Of a DNA stretch of 39,486 bases, positions 22,706-32,218 are shown piece after piece (the stretch's first letter is position 1; each line of letters opens with the position of its first letter). The stretch is taken from IMG/VR virus record IMGVR_UViG_3300002144_000160, positions 1-39,486 of that record. The stretch is one strand, 5' to 3'. A program made the position numbers and the translations under genes. The notes beneath the pieces were generated by a model that made no database searches, was not told the origin of the DNA, and saw only the letters and a program-made list of their open reading frames with translations. This DNA comes from a virus.

Positions 22706-25700
22706 TTAATTTTTAGATATTCTAATTGTGCCCATGCCAAAAATTGCATTAGTGCCCTGAAAAGTTCTTTTCGCTGCAACTCCACTAGAAATATTGGTGT
22801 TTAATATTTTTTTACCATTGACGGAGCTAAATCCAGCTACAAATTGTAGGTTTTCGTCATCAGCATCATCTCCCTCTCCAGCATAGTTAGTATAAGGAAG
22901 ATTCGTCCACGACGCAAGAGGTGTTGATAAATTGCGATCTATTTTTAAATTGAGATACTCTTCCCCGGGCAATGAAGGGATAAAGGCTACATAGTTGGTT
23001 TGTCCCGTGTACAACTCATTAAGATAATCTCCATAAGGGCTTCTTCCCCATATTTCTATGCCTGCATTCACGTACAATTCTGAGTCGGCGTTTCCGGCCG
23101 ATCTAGTATACCTAAATAATTGGCCTGCTCCTCCATTTGCAGTTACGGCATTTACTCCTTGCCATGGCGCACATCTAGGGTAATTAATGTCATCTGCAAT
23201 AACCCAGGATCTTACTATATCGTTAGTTAAACCTTTATATTGAACTTGATCTTGAACTGTTATTGCATACTCAATTCCATAATTCGACTCTGCAGTAAAC
23301 TCCGGTGTAAACAATTCGTCAAAATTAAATGCCCTTACCGTTTGCACCCATACAGGATCTGGTCCTCTATCGCTTATTACTCGGGATACGCTATCAAATT
23401 CCTCGCTAAAACTATTTCGAAAATTACCTATAACAAAGTTATTACTAGTAGGATCGTTACCTACTTGGTCATTAAATAGTGAAGAAGGAAATCGTCCGGA
23501 AGGAGCAGCTAATTGATTTGAAAGACTATACCCTGATTCCAAATGCCCCACTTGGTTCATTTCTGCTGTTCGAGGTAATGGTATCCATTGAGGATTTTCA
23601 TTATCTGCGGTTGGTTGCCTGTAATAAAACTGTGCCCATGGCATTTTAAAGACACTTACGCTATCAACTCCTACATCGTTGTAAGGACAGTATGTATTTA
23701 CAGTGAATGAAATCATACCGCTTTTGTGGTCGCTACTACCTATTCTATAATAATAAGCATTACTACTTCCGGCCTTATCTCCCATTCCTTTTCCTGGAAA
23801 AAATGCCTCATCATCAGCATTGCTACCCGGATTTAAGTTTCTATCGCTTATGTAATACGTGCATCCAACGGAGTGGTTATTTTCGTATTGTCCAAAAACA
23901 CCGTCTGCTCTTACCGTAGGCGCTTCTGTTATTGCTGCAGGCGTTAAGACGCAATCATTCATAGGCGATTTAGCCCCATCATTCACCATAGATGGATCTA
24001 ATCTTATGTATATAAACTGGGTAACCGCTAAAGGTTCATACCCTTCCGTATCTCCGGTAGGCGCGGATGAATCCCCGTTTGCATCCGTTAACGTAACTTT
24101 TATTCTGTATATTCCAAGAGGATTTCCTGTAAAATTATCCGGGCCACCTAAGTTAGCTCTTTGTGTTAACTCCCCCGTTACTGGATTCATTTCCCAGTTG
24201 TCTGGAATGGGTGTAGAATTGGTATGCTCTGCAAAAGAAAACGCTAATTGGCTTTTCTTTGTTAGGCCTGTTGATCCCGCTGTTGCAGCTACGCTACTTC
24301 CGTTGAAAAAGTTTGTTGCTTCCCATGTAGCTTTGCTTATCAGTACCCTTGTAGTAGGCGTGCTAACTATATCGGCTACTTGAGCAAATTCAGGCTGTAA
24401 ATTTAATAAAGCGCCAAATCCTCCAGAAGTTCCAGCTAATGGTATAGTGCTGGTAATACCTGTATTGTTATCGGTAGTGCACTCTATTACGAAGGAGTAT
24501 ACGTCTTTAATGTCACTGCCTTGTGCATAGACAAGACCACTTCCGATATAATTTATTCTAAATTTTCCTTCCTCAGAACTACCTACTGACCCTTCTTCTA
24601 ATTCAAAAGAAGTTGTGTCTAGCGCGTTTAAGCCGTTCCTAACTGAAATAAGTATACCTCTAGTCCTTGTTACAAATGGTAAACCTTGATTGTCAATAGG
24701 GCTAAACCAGCCGGTAACCGAAGTGCCTGTGGTAATATCTTCTTTAAAGTCCCATGCAAGATCTTGGAAGCCTGTAACGCCCGTGTTACTTGATGCAACA
24801 GCTGCGTTTAAATCTACTATTAAGCCATCCGACGATGTTTCCCAATAGATATCTATTAAAGACTCCACCGGAGCTGTTTCGTAGATAGCTAGGTAAGGCT
24901 GCATGTTCCATTCGTACTCCCCGTGTACCAAAGTAGGGTTTACAGTTCTTTCTGCGTCTGCTCCGATAGCCTTTTCATTAGTAGCTATTCTTGCTATTAG
25001 GGGGTTGCTATCTATTTGATAAAACACTAAGTTTCCGTCTCGCCCTCCAAAGCTCTGCCCTGTGTCCGTGGAAAGCTCTTTGTAGGCCATGTCTAACTCA
25101 GAAGCGGTTGCTATTGTTGTAGCCGTGTGTTTAATTGCGTTTTTTCCAGTATAATCTAGCCTAGGGTAATATTGTTTGTTTCCAGGGTTTACGTCTGTAG
25201 TAAGGTTATTAAGGGTAGGAATCATTATGTTTGTAACTCTTCCATAAAGTTCTACTGAACTTCTAAATTGCTTGTCCTGTTCTCCTACTTCCTTTAGGTC
25301 TCTTGGCACCTTGTTTATATTGTCGTTAAACAAAACTGTATGAGCAGTTAAGTTTAATTCGTTTCCTGGAAACGGCCCATTATCTTCCCCTTCAGTATTT
25401 TGCCCTGGGTATCCATTTAATATGCCCGGAAGATATACATTATAGTAGTCTTGCTCAGTTTGCTTAACTACAATTTGATAACTATACCAACCTAAGTCGT
25501 TTATAAGGTACGCAAATTTTAAATCGGGTGTATTAATTGGTATATCTATTTCTCTTAAATAAACATCACTTACTCTTCCAGTTGTAGTAACGGTATATTC
25601 GTTTCCGGCGCTAGGCCCTACTACCTCAGTAACCTTAACGAAATCTTCGTAGGCCCCTCTTAAAGAATTTCCTACTTGCGGAACATTAGCATTATTAAAA

Positions 25701-27568
25701 TAATTAGCTACGTCTAGAGTGAATGTCCACGTAGTATTCGTTATCGGCGATACGCCAGCAGCTGAAAAGCCGTCTGTAATCGCAAAGCCTTCTCCTGTAT
25801 TAGGAGAGTACTGATTTTTTATAGCGTAAAGACCGGGGGTTCCGGCTATTAAATTCGTTTCTGATTCTATTGGCTGATTAACTAAAACCTGTATTGCATC
25901 ACCAAACCAGTTTAAAACGTTGGTGTCGGTGCTGTTTGTATCGTAAGGTGAATATATAGTAGATCCTGCGTAAAACAATCCGTTTTCTTCTATACCTGCA
26001 TCAACAGAGGATAATAGAACAGGAGATTTTCTACCAAATTTATCAGACAAAACAAAACCTACTTGGTAATTTCTATTTCTTTTAACAGAATGGTTTGGGT
26101 ATTCTATCCAATTGTTAAAAGCTCCTGTAGATGATTTTTTTTCTATTCTGCAGTTGTAGTCTATAGATGCAGGGGGAGTGTGCTTATCTGCGTAATTACC
26201 ATATATTATTCTATTCCCAGCTACTTCTTGAGAAAAAGCTCTGACAGGAACTTTATCATACACCCTTACTGTTTGTGCTTCAGGAAGAGTTCTGTAAGGT
26301 TTTCTAGATTGATATTCGTATGTATACGTGTTGTCAGCACCGCTTTCTCCAGATATTGTACCTGAATTGATTGTAGTCAAAACCTTAGCCGCTATTCCAT
26401 CGCTTTCTCTAAATAGTATTTCTAATTCAGTAATTTTGTAATCTCTTATAAGCCTATTAGCTGATGTAGGTAACGGTATTACCAAGCCTACATCTTGAAC
26501 TTGATTTTCCATAAAGTCCACAATAGTGGATCTATAAGCAGCGTCTTCATCACCGTAAACAAAAAACCCATTTTGTTTTGGTATGTATGCTATTTGAGTG
26601 AATGGAGCCATCAGTGAATACTCGTTATCATCGAACTTAAACCTATAGCTAAATCTTACAAATTTGTCTTCTAAGTAATCTGGATCGCCAGGCCAGGTGC
26701 TATCATTATTTTTGTTGCTCATGGTAGATCCAATAATGGAAACAAAATCGTTGGGAGCTGGTGCGGCCTGTAATGCAGGCGAAACAGTTATTGTAGTTTT
26801 GTTAGGGGTAGTAAGAGAATTCAATATGGTAACTACTTTTACATAATCAGAGCCCTGAGTAGAAGGCGAGGTTTCAGAGCAAACAACTGTTGCGCCTATA
26901 AGATTAACCAATTCAGCTCTTCTATGCCCATCTATTTCAAAAGAAGTTGTAGTTGCACCCGGTAAAACCTGCAAATCAGCTCTATTATACAATTGTATAG
27001 CTTGATATGGATTATATTTAGCAACAGATATTTGATGTTCCTGCGTATAATAATTAGTAGCTCCTGCTGTCGTAGAAAGTCCGGCAGAAGTAGCTAATTC
27101 TATATTTATTTTTCTAGGCTGATTTCTGTTGTCAGTCCAAAAAAGTAAATTTTCAAGCAAATTTATACCTATTATTCTATTCGTTTTTGAAAAATTTAAA
27201 AATTCCCCCTGTACTAGCCTTAGGTATTGACCATTTTTGTTATTATAGGAGTAAATATAATGTTTTGAAGATATGGGGGCATTAGTGGGATTAGCGGGGT
27301 TTGGATCAGAGTAGTCCGTTAAAAATACAAACAAGGTGTCTATAGAATTTTCTGCATAAATACCTATAATAGTCAAACCATTGCCAATATCCGTACCGGT
27401 AACTAAGTCATTACCAATAATATTCTCTAAGGCACCTACGTCATTATCTTCGGATCTGCCAACAGATATGTTCCGAGCATCTCTATATTCACCGTTAGGC
27501 AATATTCTATCATCAAGATCTTTATTCATCTTGGATTTTAGAAATGTGTTTTTGATTTCTTGTGCCAT
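22706..27568 (-). CDS. Large tail nozzle/muzzle protein with a cadherin-like domain
   Basis: A 1620-residue beta-rich structural protein. The N-terminus carries NKDLDDRILPNGEYRDARN (about 15-33) followed by DVGALENIIGN, a signature I know from tail nozzle proteins of crAss-like and other podoviruses. Residues about 1095-1185 look like a cadherin/Ig-like repeat: a strand ending in MNPVTGELTQ, then YRIKVTLTDANGD. Such domains often bind Ca2+ or surface glycans. The C-terminal third is aromatic and Gly-rich. It follows two adaptor/ring-like genes, as expected for a nozzle. It may also reach the host receptor, since no separate tail fibre is recognisable in the window. Confidence 0.65.
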   Translation of the reverse strand: MAQEIKNTFLKSKMNKDLDDRILPNGEYRDARNISVGRSEDNDVGALENIIGNDLVTGTDIGNGLTIIGIYAENSIDTLFVFLTDYSDPNPANPTNAPISSKHYIYSYNNKNGQYLRLVQGEFLNFSKTNRIIGINLLENLLFWTDNRNQPRKINIELATSAGLSTTAGATNYYTQEHQISVAKYNPYQAIQLYNRADLQVLPGATTTSFEIDGHRRAELVNLIGATVVCSETSPSTQGSDYVKVVTILNSLTTPNKTTITVSPALQAAPAPNDFVSIIGSTMSNKNNDSTWPGDPDYLEDKFVRFSYRFKFDDNEYSLMAPFTQIAYIPKQNGFFVYGDEDAAYRSTIVDFMENQVQDVGLVIPLPTSANRLIRDYKITELEILFRESDGIAAKVLTTINSGTISGESGADNTYTYEYQSRKPYRTLPEAQTVRVYDKVPVRAFSQEVAGNRIIYGNYADKHTPPASIDYNCRIEKKSSTGAFNNWIEYPNHSVKRNRNYQVGFVLSDKFGRKSPVLLSSVDAGIEENGLFYAGSTIYSPYDTNSTDTNVLNWFGDAIQVLVNQPIESETNLIAGTPGLYAIKNQYSPNTGEGFAITDGFSAAGVSPITNTTWTFTLDVANYFNNANVPQVGNSLRGAYEDFVKVTEVVGPSAGNEYTVTTTGRVSDVYLREIDIPINTPDLKFAYLINDLGWYSYQIVVKQTEQDYYNVYLPGILNGYPGQNTEGEDNGPFPGNELNLTAHTVLFNDNINKVPRDLKEVGEQDKQFRSSVELYGRVTNIMIPTLNNLTTDVNPGNKQYYPRLDYTGKNAIKHTATTIATASELDMAYKELSTDTGQSFGGRDGNLVFYQIDSNPLIARIATNEKAIGADAERTVNPTLVHGEYEWNMQPYLAIYETAPVESLIDIYWETSSDGLIVDLNAAVASSNTGVTGFQDLAWDFKEDITTGTSVTGWFSPIDNQGLPFVTRTRGILISVRNGLNALDTTSFELEEGSVGSSEEGKFRINYIGSGLVYAQGSDIKDVYSFVIECTTDNNTGITSTIPLAGTSGGFGALLNLQPEFAQVADIVSTPTTRVLISKATWEATNFFNGSSVAATAGSTGLTKKSQLAFSFAEHTNSTPIPDNWEMNPVTGELTQRANLGGPDNFTGNPLGIYRIKVTLTDANGDSSAPTGDTEGYEPLAVTQFIYIRLDPSMVNDGAKSPMNDCVLTPAAITEAPTVRADGVFGQYENNHSVGCTYYISDRNLNPGSNADDEAFFPGKGMGDKAGSSNAYYYRIGSSDHKSGMISFTVNTYCPYNDVGVDSVSVFKMPWAQFYYRQPTADNENPQWIPLPRTAEMNQVGHLESGYSLSNQLAAPSGRFPSSLFNDQVGNDPTSNNFVIGNFRNSFSEEFDSVSRVISDRGPDPVWVQTVRAFNFDELFTPEFTAESNYGIEYAITVQDQVQYKGLTNDIVRSWVIADDINYPRCAPWQGVNAVTANGGAGQLFRYTRSAGNADSELYVNAGIEIWGRSPYGDYLNELYTGQTNYVAFIPSLPGEEYLNLKIDRNLSTPLASWTNLPYTNYAGEGDDADDENLQFVAGFSSVNGKKILNTNISSGVAAKRTFQGTNAIFGMGTIRISKN

Positions 27569-27572
27569 TAAA

Positions 27573-28781
27573 TTATGATTTTATCCATTTAGATTTACCC
27601 CTCATTACCTGTACTATCTCTGATAGTTTAATGTTGGATAATCTTATTTTAGCATTTCTTAGTTTAGCAGATCTGTCTTTCTTTAAACGTTGTATAACGT
27701 ACTCTGGTTGATTAATTCTTCCCGCTAATATAGAATATAGTATGTGCGCATATAATGCATCCTCGGCCATCTTAGGTATCCTAGAATCCAAGTCATACGC
27801 TAATCCGTCTGAAATATAGTCAAGTATTATTAATCGGTCTTTTAAGTTAGAAGAAAAAGCTATTGTGCCATCTCGTTCATTCATATTAAACCAACCATTT
27901 CTTTGCGAGTTCTGAGGATCGTTACCGTATCTTTGCCCGTAAAATGGATTACCTGTTAAGTAACTTCCGTAAGACCAGTAATCGTCAAATGTTATATTAC
28001 CGTTTAAAAGCCTATCATTAGCTGTGGCCCATCTTTCGTTTGTAATAGAAGTACCCTCTAAAAGATCACCAGTATTATCCATAGTGTAATCCCCTGCTTC
28101 ATCCTGCAACGGCACCTCGTATGGGCTGCTGGTTAAATTGTTTGCTGGATATATTGGGTGTCTTACACCTAATTGATCTATATAAGCTAAGCTAACGTAG
28201 TTTACGTAGTCTTGTGGTATTGTAACACCTAGACTAGGTGGAATAGTTATTTCTTGCGACTTAACGCTTTTTAAAGTATCGTAACTAAATTCTTGCAATC
28301 CTCTTTTAGCATGAAATATTACATCTGTTCTTTTAACATCGCCTATTAATTTATGCTCACCAACGTAAGTTGCGATAAAGCCGTTAATAACATCGTTTAA
28401 AGAAGTGTAAGCGTAGCTTCCGTAGTTTTCTTGTACTGCATCCCCGAAGGCATCCTCATTTCCAAAATTTCCTCCGTCTAAAGATTTTAATTGTACTGCA
28501 ATATGTTTTCTTAATGTGTTTGTTCCAGTAAAGGTTATTGTATTTCCCGCAACAGTATATGGCCCCGCAAATTCATCATAGTTCCCGGCTAAGCCATCGG
28601 CACTAGTGTAAACAACAAAGTTGGTTAATGCAGCGTTAACCGAATCGTATATTAGATCAGTATTGAATGTAGTCGTTACGGAATCACCTATGACAGGAGG
28701 ATCCGATATAAGAAATCGCTGTGCTCCAGCGTAATATTGTTCATTAGTTTCGGTTATTAAACCACCATTAGGTATCGGCAT
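27573..28781 (-). CDS. Putative head-tail connector ring/tail protein
   Basis: A 402-residue protein. The N-terminal 120 residues hold a beta domain with VTTTFNTDLIYDSVNAAL, and residues about 139-170 carry VGEHKLIGDVKRTDVIFHAKRGLQEF followed by IPPSLGVTIPQDYVNYV. I associate this helix-plus-strand combination with ring or tail tube proteins of Bacteroidetes podoviruses. The C-terminus is basic (RLKKDRSAKLRNAKIRL). It lies 3 bases after the 305-residue adaptor-like gene and 4 bases before the nozzle gene. The role is inferred from that order and the remembered motif. Confidence 0.65.
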   Translation of the reverse strand: MPIPNGGLITETNEQYYAGAQRFLISDPPVIGDSVTTTFNTDLIYDSVNAALTNFVVYTSADGLAGNYDEFAGPYTVAGNTITFTGTNTLRKHIAVQLKSLDGGNFGNEDAFGDAVQENYGSYAYTSLNDVINGFIATYVGEHKLIGDVKRTDVIFHAKRGLQEFSYDTLKSVKSQEITIPPSLGVTIPQDYVNYVSLAYIDQLGVRHPIYPANNLTSSPYEVPLQDEAGDYTMDNTGDLLEGTSITNERWATANDRLLNGNITFDDYWSYGSYLTGNPFYGQRYGNDPQNSQRNGWFNMNERDGTIAFSSNLKDRLIILDYISDGLAYDLDSRIPKMAEDALYAHILYSILAGRINQPEYVIQRLKKDRSAKLRNAKIRLSNIKLSEIVQVMRGKSKWIKS

Positions 28782-28784
28782 ATC

Positions 28785-29702
28785 TTACATTATTGAGCGT
28801 TGATTTTCTTGTTGCACTTGCTGTGCCGCTATCTGTACTATTGATGGGTCTCTTATAACGACACCCGAGTAGAGTAATATCTTTAAGATAATATTTGCCT
28901 GCTCTGTTTTTGATAGCTCAAAATTAACTGAGTTAGTAGCATTGTATTGGTAGTAGTTCTGTCCGGATGGAATTGTAAAGTTCCATATAACATCTACAGG
29001 TTTTCTTAAATAGCTAACACTTATATCCGATGTAATAGTTTGTGGATACAAGTATAATTTACTGTCCTCATATAGATATATAGGATACGTTTTTGTTGGT
29101 GCTATTAAAGGATTGTTGTTTAAGTATAGAAGCTCGTTTCGCTGAGATAGCTGCGCTTCTTTTGAATCTTGATATATAACTGTACCGAGTCTGTAAAAGT
29201 CCTCTGGGGTCGCTGTAACGATTATTGCAACTTTTGCAGCTGGTATGCTATTAAAGATTATGTTAGCTCCACTGATTGTGTAAGCTGTAGTAGATACACC
29301 GTTTATTGTAACAGCTATTACGCTAGTTTGTAACTGCGAAGATGTTATCGACGTAAAAGGAAACGATATTGCAACTCCGTCACCTGTAAGTGTCTGCACC
29401 GCAGCGCCCAACCCTGAGGTTGTTGGTAAAGTAAAATACCCGCCTGTTGGTACGTAAGTTGCGTTACCGTATGTTTTAAATACAGATATGTTGTGATCAA
29501 CATTTTTAATGCGATCGCCATACTCTGTATCATTATCTGGTCTACGTAATTGTTGATTAAGCATATCAAAATAGCTCTCGAAGATTTCTAATTGTACTTG
29601 CGTTGCAACTTTATTGAATTCATCCGGAGATAAGTTACCTCTCTGTTCTTTATTCAGAATAAGTAACACTGTTTTATAAACTATATCTACATTTACTGCC
29701 AT
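28785..29702 (-). CDS. Putative head-tail adaptor protein
   Basis: A 305-residue protein whose N-terminus, VYKTVLLILNKEQRGNLSPDEF (residues 8-29) and then ATQVQLEIFESYFDMLN, is a helical module I recall from adaptor/ring proteins of crAss-like phages. The centre is a beta-rich insertion and the C-terminus is helical, ending QQVQQENQRSIM. It stands after the capsid genes and before the second ring-like gene, where the adaptor of short-tailed phages is found. A hairpin lies 21 bases before the start codon. Confidence 0.65.
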   Translation of the reverse strand: MAVNVDIVYKTVLLILNKEQRGNLSPDEFNKVATQVQLEIFESYFDMLNQQLRRPDNDTEYGDRIKNVDHNISVFKTYGNATYVPTGGYFTLPTTSGLGAAVQTLTGDGVAISFPFTSITSSQLQTSVIAVTINGVSTTAYTISGANIIFNSIPAAKVAIIVTATPEDFYRLGTVIYQDSKEAQLSQRNELLYLNNNPLIAPTKTYPIYLYEDSKLYLYPQTITSDISVSYLRKPVDVIWNFTIPSGQNYYQYNATNSVNFELSKTEQANIILKILLYSGVVIRDPSIVQIAAQQVQQENQRSIM

Positions 29703-29723
29703 TTTTTTGTTTTATTATAAATA

Positions 29724-29753
29724 TTAACCGGCCCCAGTGATGAAGCCGGCTAA
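29724..29753 (-). other. RNA stem-loop between head and adaptor genes
   Basis: Read as - strand RNA, TTAGCCGGC pairs with GCCGGTTAA over nine pairs including one G-U, with a twelve-base loop. On the + strand the same position is an A-C mismatch, so the fold favours the - transcript. No U-run follows it, so it is not a classic terminator. It may be a processing or stability element before the adaptor gene. Confidence 0.55.
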
Positions 29754-29801
29754 AATTAATTCACCATCTATAATATAATTACATAGTTTTTTTAAAAACT
29801 A

Positions 29802-30668
29802 CTAATTAAACTTTTTTTCTATAGATCTAAATACTTCGCCACCTTCGTCGGTCTTAAAGTAAGCTGCCATTGCAGAGTAAGGATTCTCGTCAAAAGGCAC
29901 ACTCATAAGCTTTCTGCCATTAGATGCCCAAGAAAATGTTCTTTGATCTTGTGACAAAGCTAATATACCCGCTTCGGTTGCTTTGATTGCTGTGTTACGT
30001 AATCCAACGTTTTCATCTTGTGCTAATTCTAAGAACAACTCAGGGTTTGCATTCGCAAACAATCTTAGGTCTCTTTTAATTTCCTTAGATGATAACTGGT
30101 TTACCGCACTCCCCATTTCTACTCTAAGTATTGCCTCAGCGTCGTCAATATCCATTTCTCTTGCAAATACTGCTGCATCTGTTTGTAAATCAAGCATTTC
30201 TAAATCATCGTATGCTTCTTCTACTGGATCAAACTCTTCGTATATTCTACCTTTTAAAGGGTGATACAAAGATAACAGCTTTTGTAAGTTTTGTTTTTCT
30301 TTAGGTACTCTTAAGTCCCCGTTCATAAACATAATATGCCCCATTGTCGCTTCTCCCTTTTGGTCTTCTTTAAACGGCGAATCGTGGTTGGTTGCATATC
30401 TAATTTCTTTTTGCTTACCTGTTTTAGGATCAAAATAAAGTAAAGCGTGCTTTCGCGTATGCTTACCTGGTATTGTTAAAGTTAAAGGACTATGTCTACC
30501 TGTTAAGTAATATATCCTATCTTTAATTTCCCACTCTGGTTTAGCTGGTTCCAGTTCTTCTTTAACTGGTGTAACCTTTTTTTCTATTGTTTCAGTTGGT
30601 ACAACTACTTGTTCTACAACCTCTACTTCTTTTGCGGCTTTTTTAGCCACTGGTTTTTTATTTGCCAT
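29802..30668 (-). CDS. Conserved head-associated protein of unknown function
   Basis: A 288-residue protein directly after the major capsid gene. Residues 1-45 are Lys/Val/Glu-rich and probably disordered. A compact region begins at DRIYYLTGRHSPL and runs through KLLSLYHPL (about 135), an acidic helix block, then SSKEIKRDLRLFANANPELF, and ends with QRTFSWASNGRKLMSVPF. I recall similar proteins next to capsid genes in marine phage contigs, without known function. Head decoration or completion is plausible from position. It is separated from the capsid gene by an 81-base gap that holds a stable stem-loop. Confidence 0.65.
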   Translation of the reverse strand: MANKKPVAKKAAKEVEVVEQVVVPTETIEKKVTPVKEELEPAKPEWEIKDRIYYLTGRHSPLTLTIPGKHTRKHALLYFDPKTGKQKEIRYATNHDSPFKEDQKGEATMGHIMFMNGDLRVPKEKQNLQKLLSLYHPLKGRIYEEFDPVEEAYDDLEMLDLQTDAAVFAREMDIDDAEAILRVEMGSAVNQLSSKEIKRDLRLFANANPELFLELAQDENVGLRNTAIKATEAGILALSQDQRTFSWASNGRKLMSVPFDENPYSAMAAYFKTDEGGEVFRSIEKKFN

Positions 30669-30702
30669 AATATAATATAATTTAATAGTTTAAGAGTAAT
30701 AA

Positions 30703-30729
30703 TTACCCCCGTTGATATAACGAGGGTAA
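30703..30729 (-). terminator. Stable stem-loop after the major capsid gene (terminator or attenuator)
   Basis: In the - transcript TTACCCTCGTT pairs with AACGGGGGTAA over eleven pairs (one G-U) around a five-base loop. It lies 20 bases after the capsid stop codon. The following sequence is only moderately U-rich (TTATTACTCTT), so partial termination or protection of capsid mRNA from 3' decay is more likely than a full stop. Confidence 0.6.
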
Positions 30730-30749
30730 CAATTACATAATTTGAATCC

Positions 30750-32213
30750 TTAGATTCCTCTGAATAATACAAAGTTGTTAGCAGCTTGAGTAATCAAACA
30801 TCTTTCAGATAGGAAGTTTACTTCCATTGCATCAAGAGTCGAGTTACTTGCTCCACCAACAGATCCAGTTAACCAAGACTTCATTCTACGGTCATCAGTT
30901 TGAGAAGCTCTATATCGTACATGCAAAAATGGACGTCTGATATTTGTTCCTAATATTTGATCGTAAACAGTTGAAGTTCCAGCTGGTACTAATACACCTT
31001 CAATTGAGTTAACTCCATTGATTGCTCCACGAGTAGATGCATCATTTAAGTATTTCCAATCTGTTTTGTAAAAGTCGTAAGATCCTCTACGGAATCCAGT
31101 GAATCCTAAGTTTAAAGCCATTTCAGAAGAGTTCTCGAATAAACCGTAAGCGGTTCCTCCTTGTGCTCCTCCAGAAATTGCAGCTAGCATATCATCAAAG
31201 TCCAAAGAAGTTTGACGTTGTAAAAACAACATATTCTCTTCAATAGCTCCCTGAGTATCAAGGTTCTTAAGAATGTTATCAAATTCAGTTAAACCACCTG
31301 CTGCCGTAAACCCAGTCTCTACGTTTCCTCTTGATTGGATCGCAGCAAACATACCTTCTGTTCCTGGTTGTGTTAATGGATTTAAAGCAGATGCATTTAA
31401 TTCTCCTTCTACCATTGCCATTTCTAAGTAATCTTCAAAACGTAAACGTGTTTCAGACTCAGCTTTTAGGTACCATAAGTATCCATCAGTTCCGTCTTCA
31501 GTTGCTACATTCACCCATCCGATCTGCGCAGTATCTGATCCAGATACAACATACTGATCTCTAATGATAATTGGTGAGTTTGAAAATTGCGTTAGTACAG
31601 GGTCTATACTGTTTCTCACAGCAGAGTTGCCTGCTCCAACAGCAGCAATAGTTGTCCCTTTAGAATAATCAGATCCGTAAACAAATACTTTTAATCCTGT
31701 CGCAGCAAAGCCTTGAGCAGTTAAAGTAGTACCCGCAAAAGGTTGAATAGTAATTGTTCCAGCTGCCCCTAGTGTAGAAGCTGTAACAATACCTTTGGCT
31801 TCTAATCCAGTAGCTGGGTCTAAAACAACAACCGTGTCATTTACAGAAATTACATTTTGTACTCCTGCAACTGCTCCTGGGTTTACCGTGATAACAGATA
31901 ATGTTCCCGCGCCATTTGCTTGAGACACTCCTGTGTAAGATATGTGTAGACGATTTTGTTCAGACCAAATAACTTGATCAGACGTCATTGGCATTTCAGC
32001 GCCAACCATTTTTAAAAATCCAGATAACGTTCTGTTTCCATAACGCTCTACTTCTGCTTCGTAGATTTCTGGTAAATACTGCTGCGCAAAGTCAGCGAAA
32101 TTGTTAGGAACTCCGGCTCCTCCGCCATTGTTGTTCCATTGTAGGTAATTTGTCGCAAGTAATTGCGGCGTTTGTGATGGGACTAAACTCCCAAACTGTG
32201 GTAATAAACTCAT
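30750..32213 (-). CDS. Major capsid protein
   Basis: A 487-residue protein of capsid size and composition (Ala/Gly/Thr/Asn-rich, very few cysteines). Key segments are FAQQYLPEIYEAEVERYGNR (an N-terminal helix), MTSDQVIWSEQNRLHI, a beta-rich insertion (about 105-195), and RRPFLHVRYRASQTDDRRMK near the C-terminus. These fit an HK97-fold capsid of the type seen in crAss-like phages. It follows the scaffold-like gene by 5 bases and is followed by a hairpin, as expected for an abundant late protein. The leader AACTAATAATT lacks a Shine-Dalgarno. The fold is inferred; the position makes it the best capsid candidate. Confidence 0.85.
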   Translation of the reverse strand: MSLLPQFGSLVPSQTPQLLATNYLQWNNNGGGAGVPNNFADFAQQYLPEIYEAEVERYGNRTLSGFLKMVGAEMPMTSDQVIWSEQNRLHISYTGVSQANGAGTLSVITVNPGAVAGVQNVISVNDTVVVLDPATGLEAKGIVTASTLGAAGTITIQPFAGTTLTAQGFAATGLKVFVYGSDYSKGTTIAAVGAGNSAVRNSIDPVLTQFSNSPIIIRDQYVVSGSDTAQIGWVNVATEDGTDGYLWYLKAESETRLRFEDYLEMAMVEGELNASALNPLTQPGTEGMFAAIQSRGNVETGFTAAGGLTEFDNILKNLDTQGAIEENMLFLQRQTSLDFDDMLAAISGGAQGGTAYGLFENSSEMALNLGFTGFRRGSYDFYKTDWKYLNDASTRGAINGVNSIEGVLVPAGTSTVYDQILGTNIRRPFLHVRYRASQTDDRRMKSWLTGSVGGASNSTLDAMEVNFLSERCLITQAANNFVLFRGI

Positions 32214-32218
32214 AATTA

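Noticed and set aside
29768-29801. Possible terminator made of A/T runs before the 305-residue gene
   Set aside because: The pairing is only A-T and weak; the nearby GC-rich hairpin at 29724-29753 is the credible structure.
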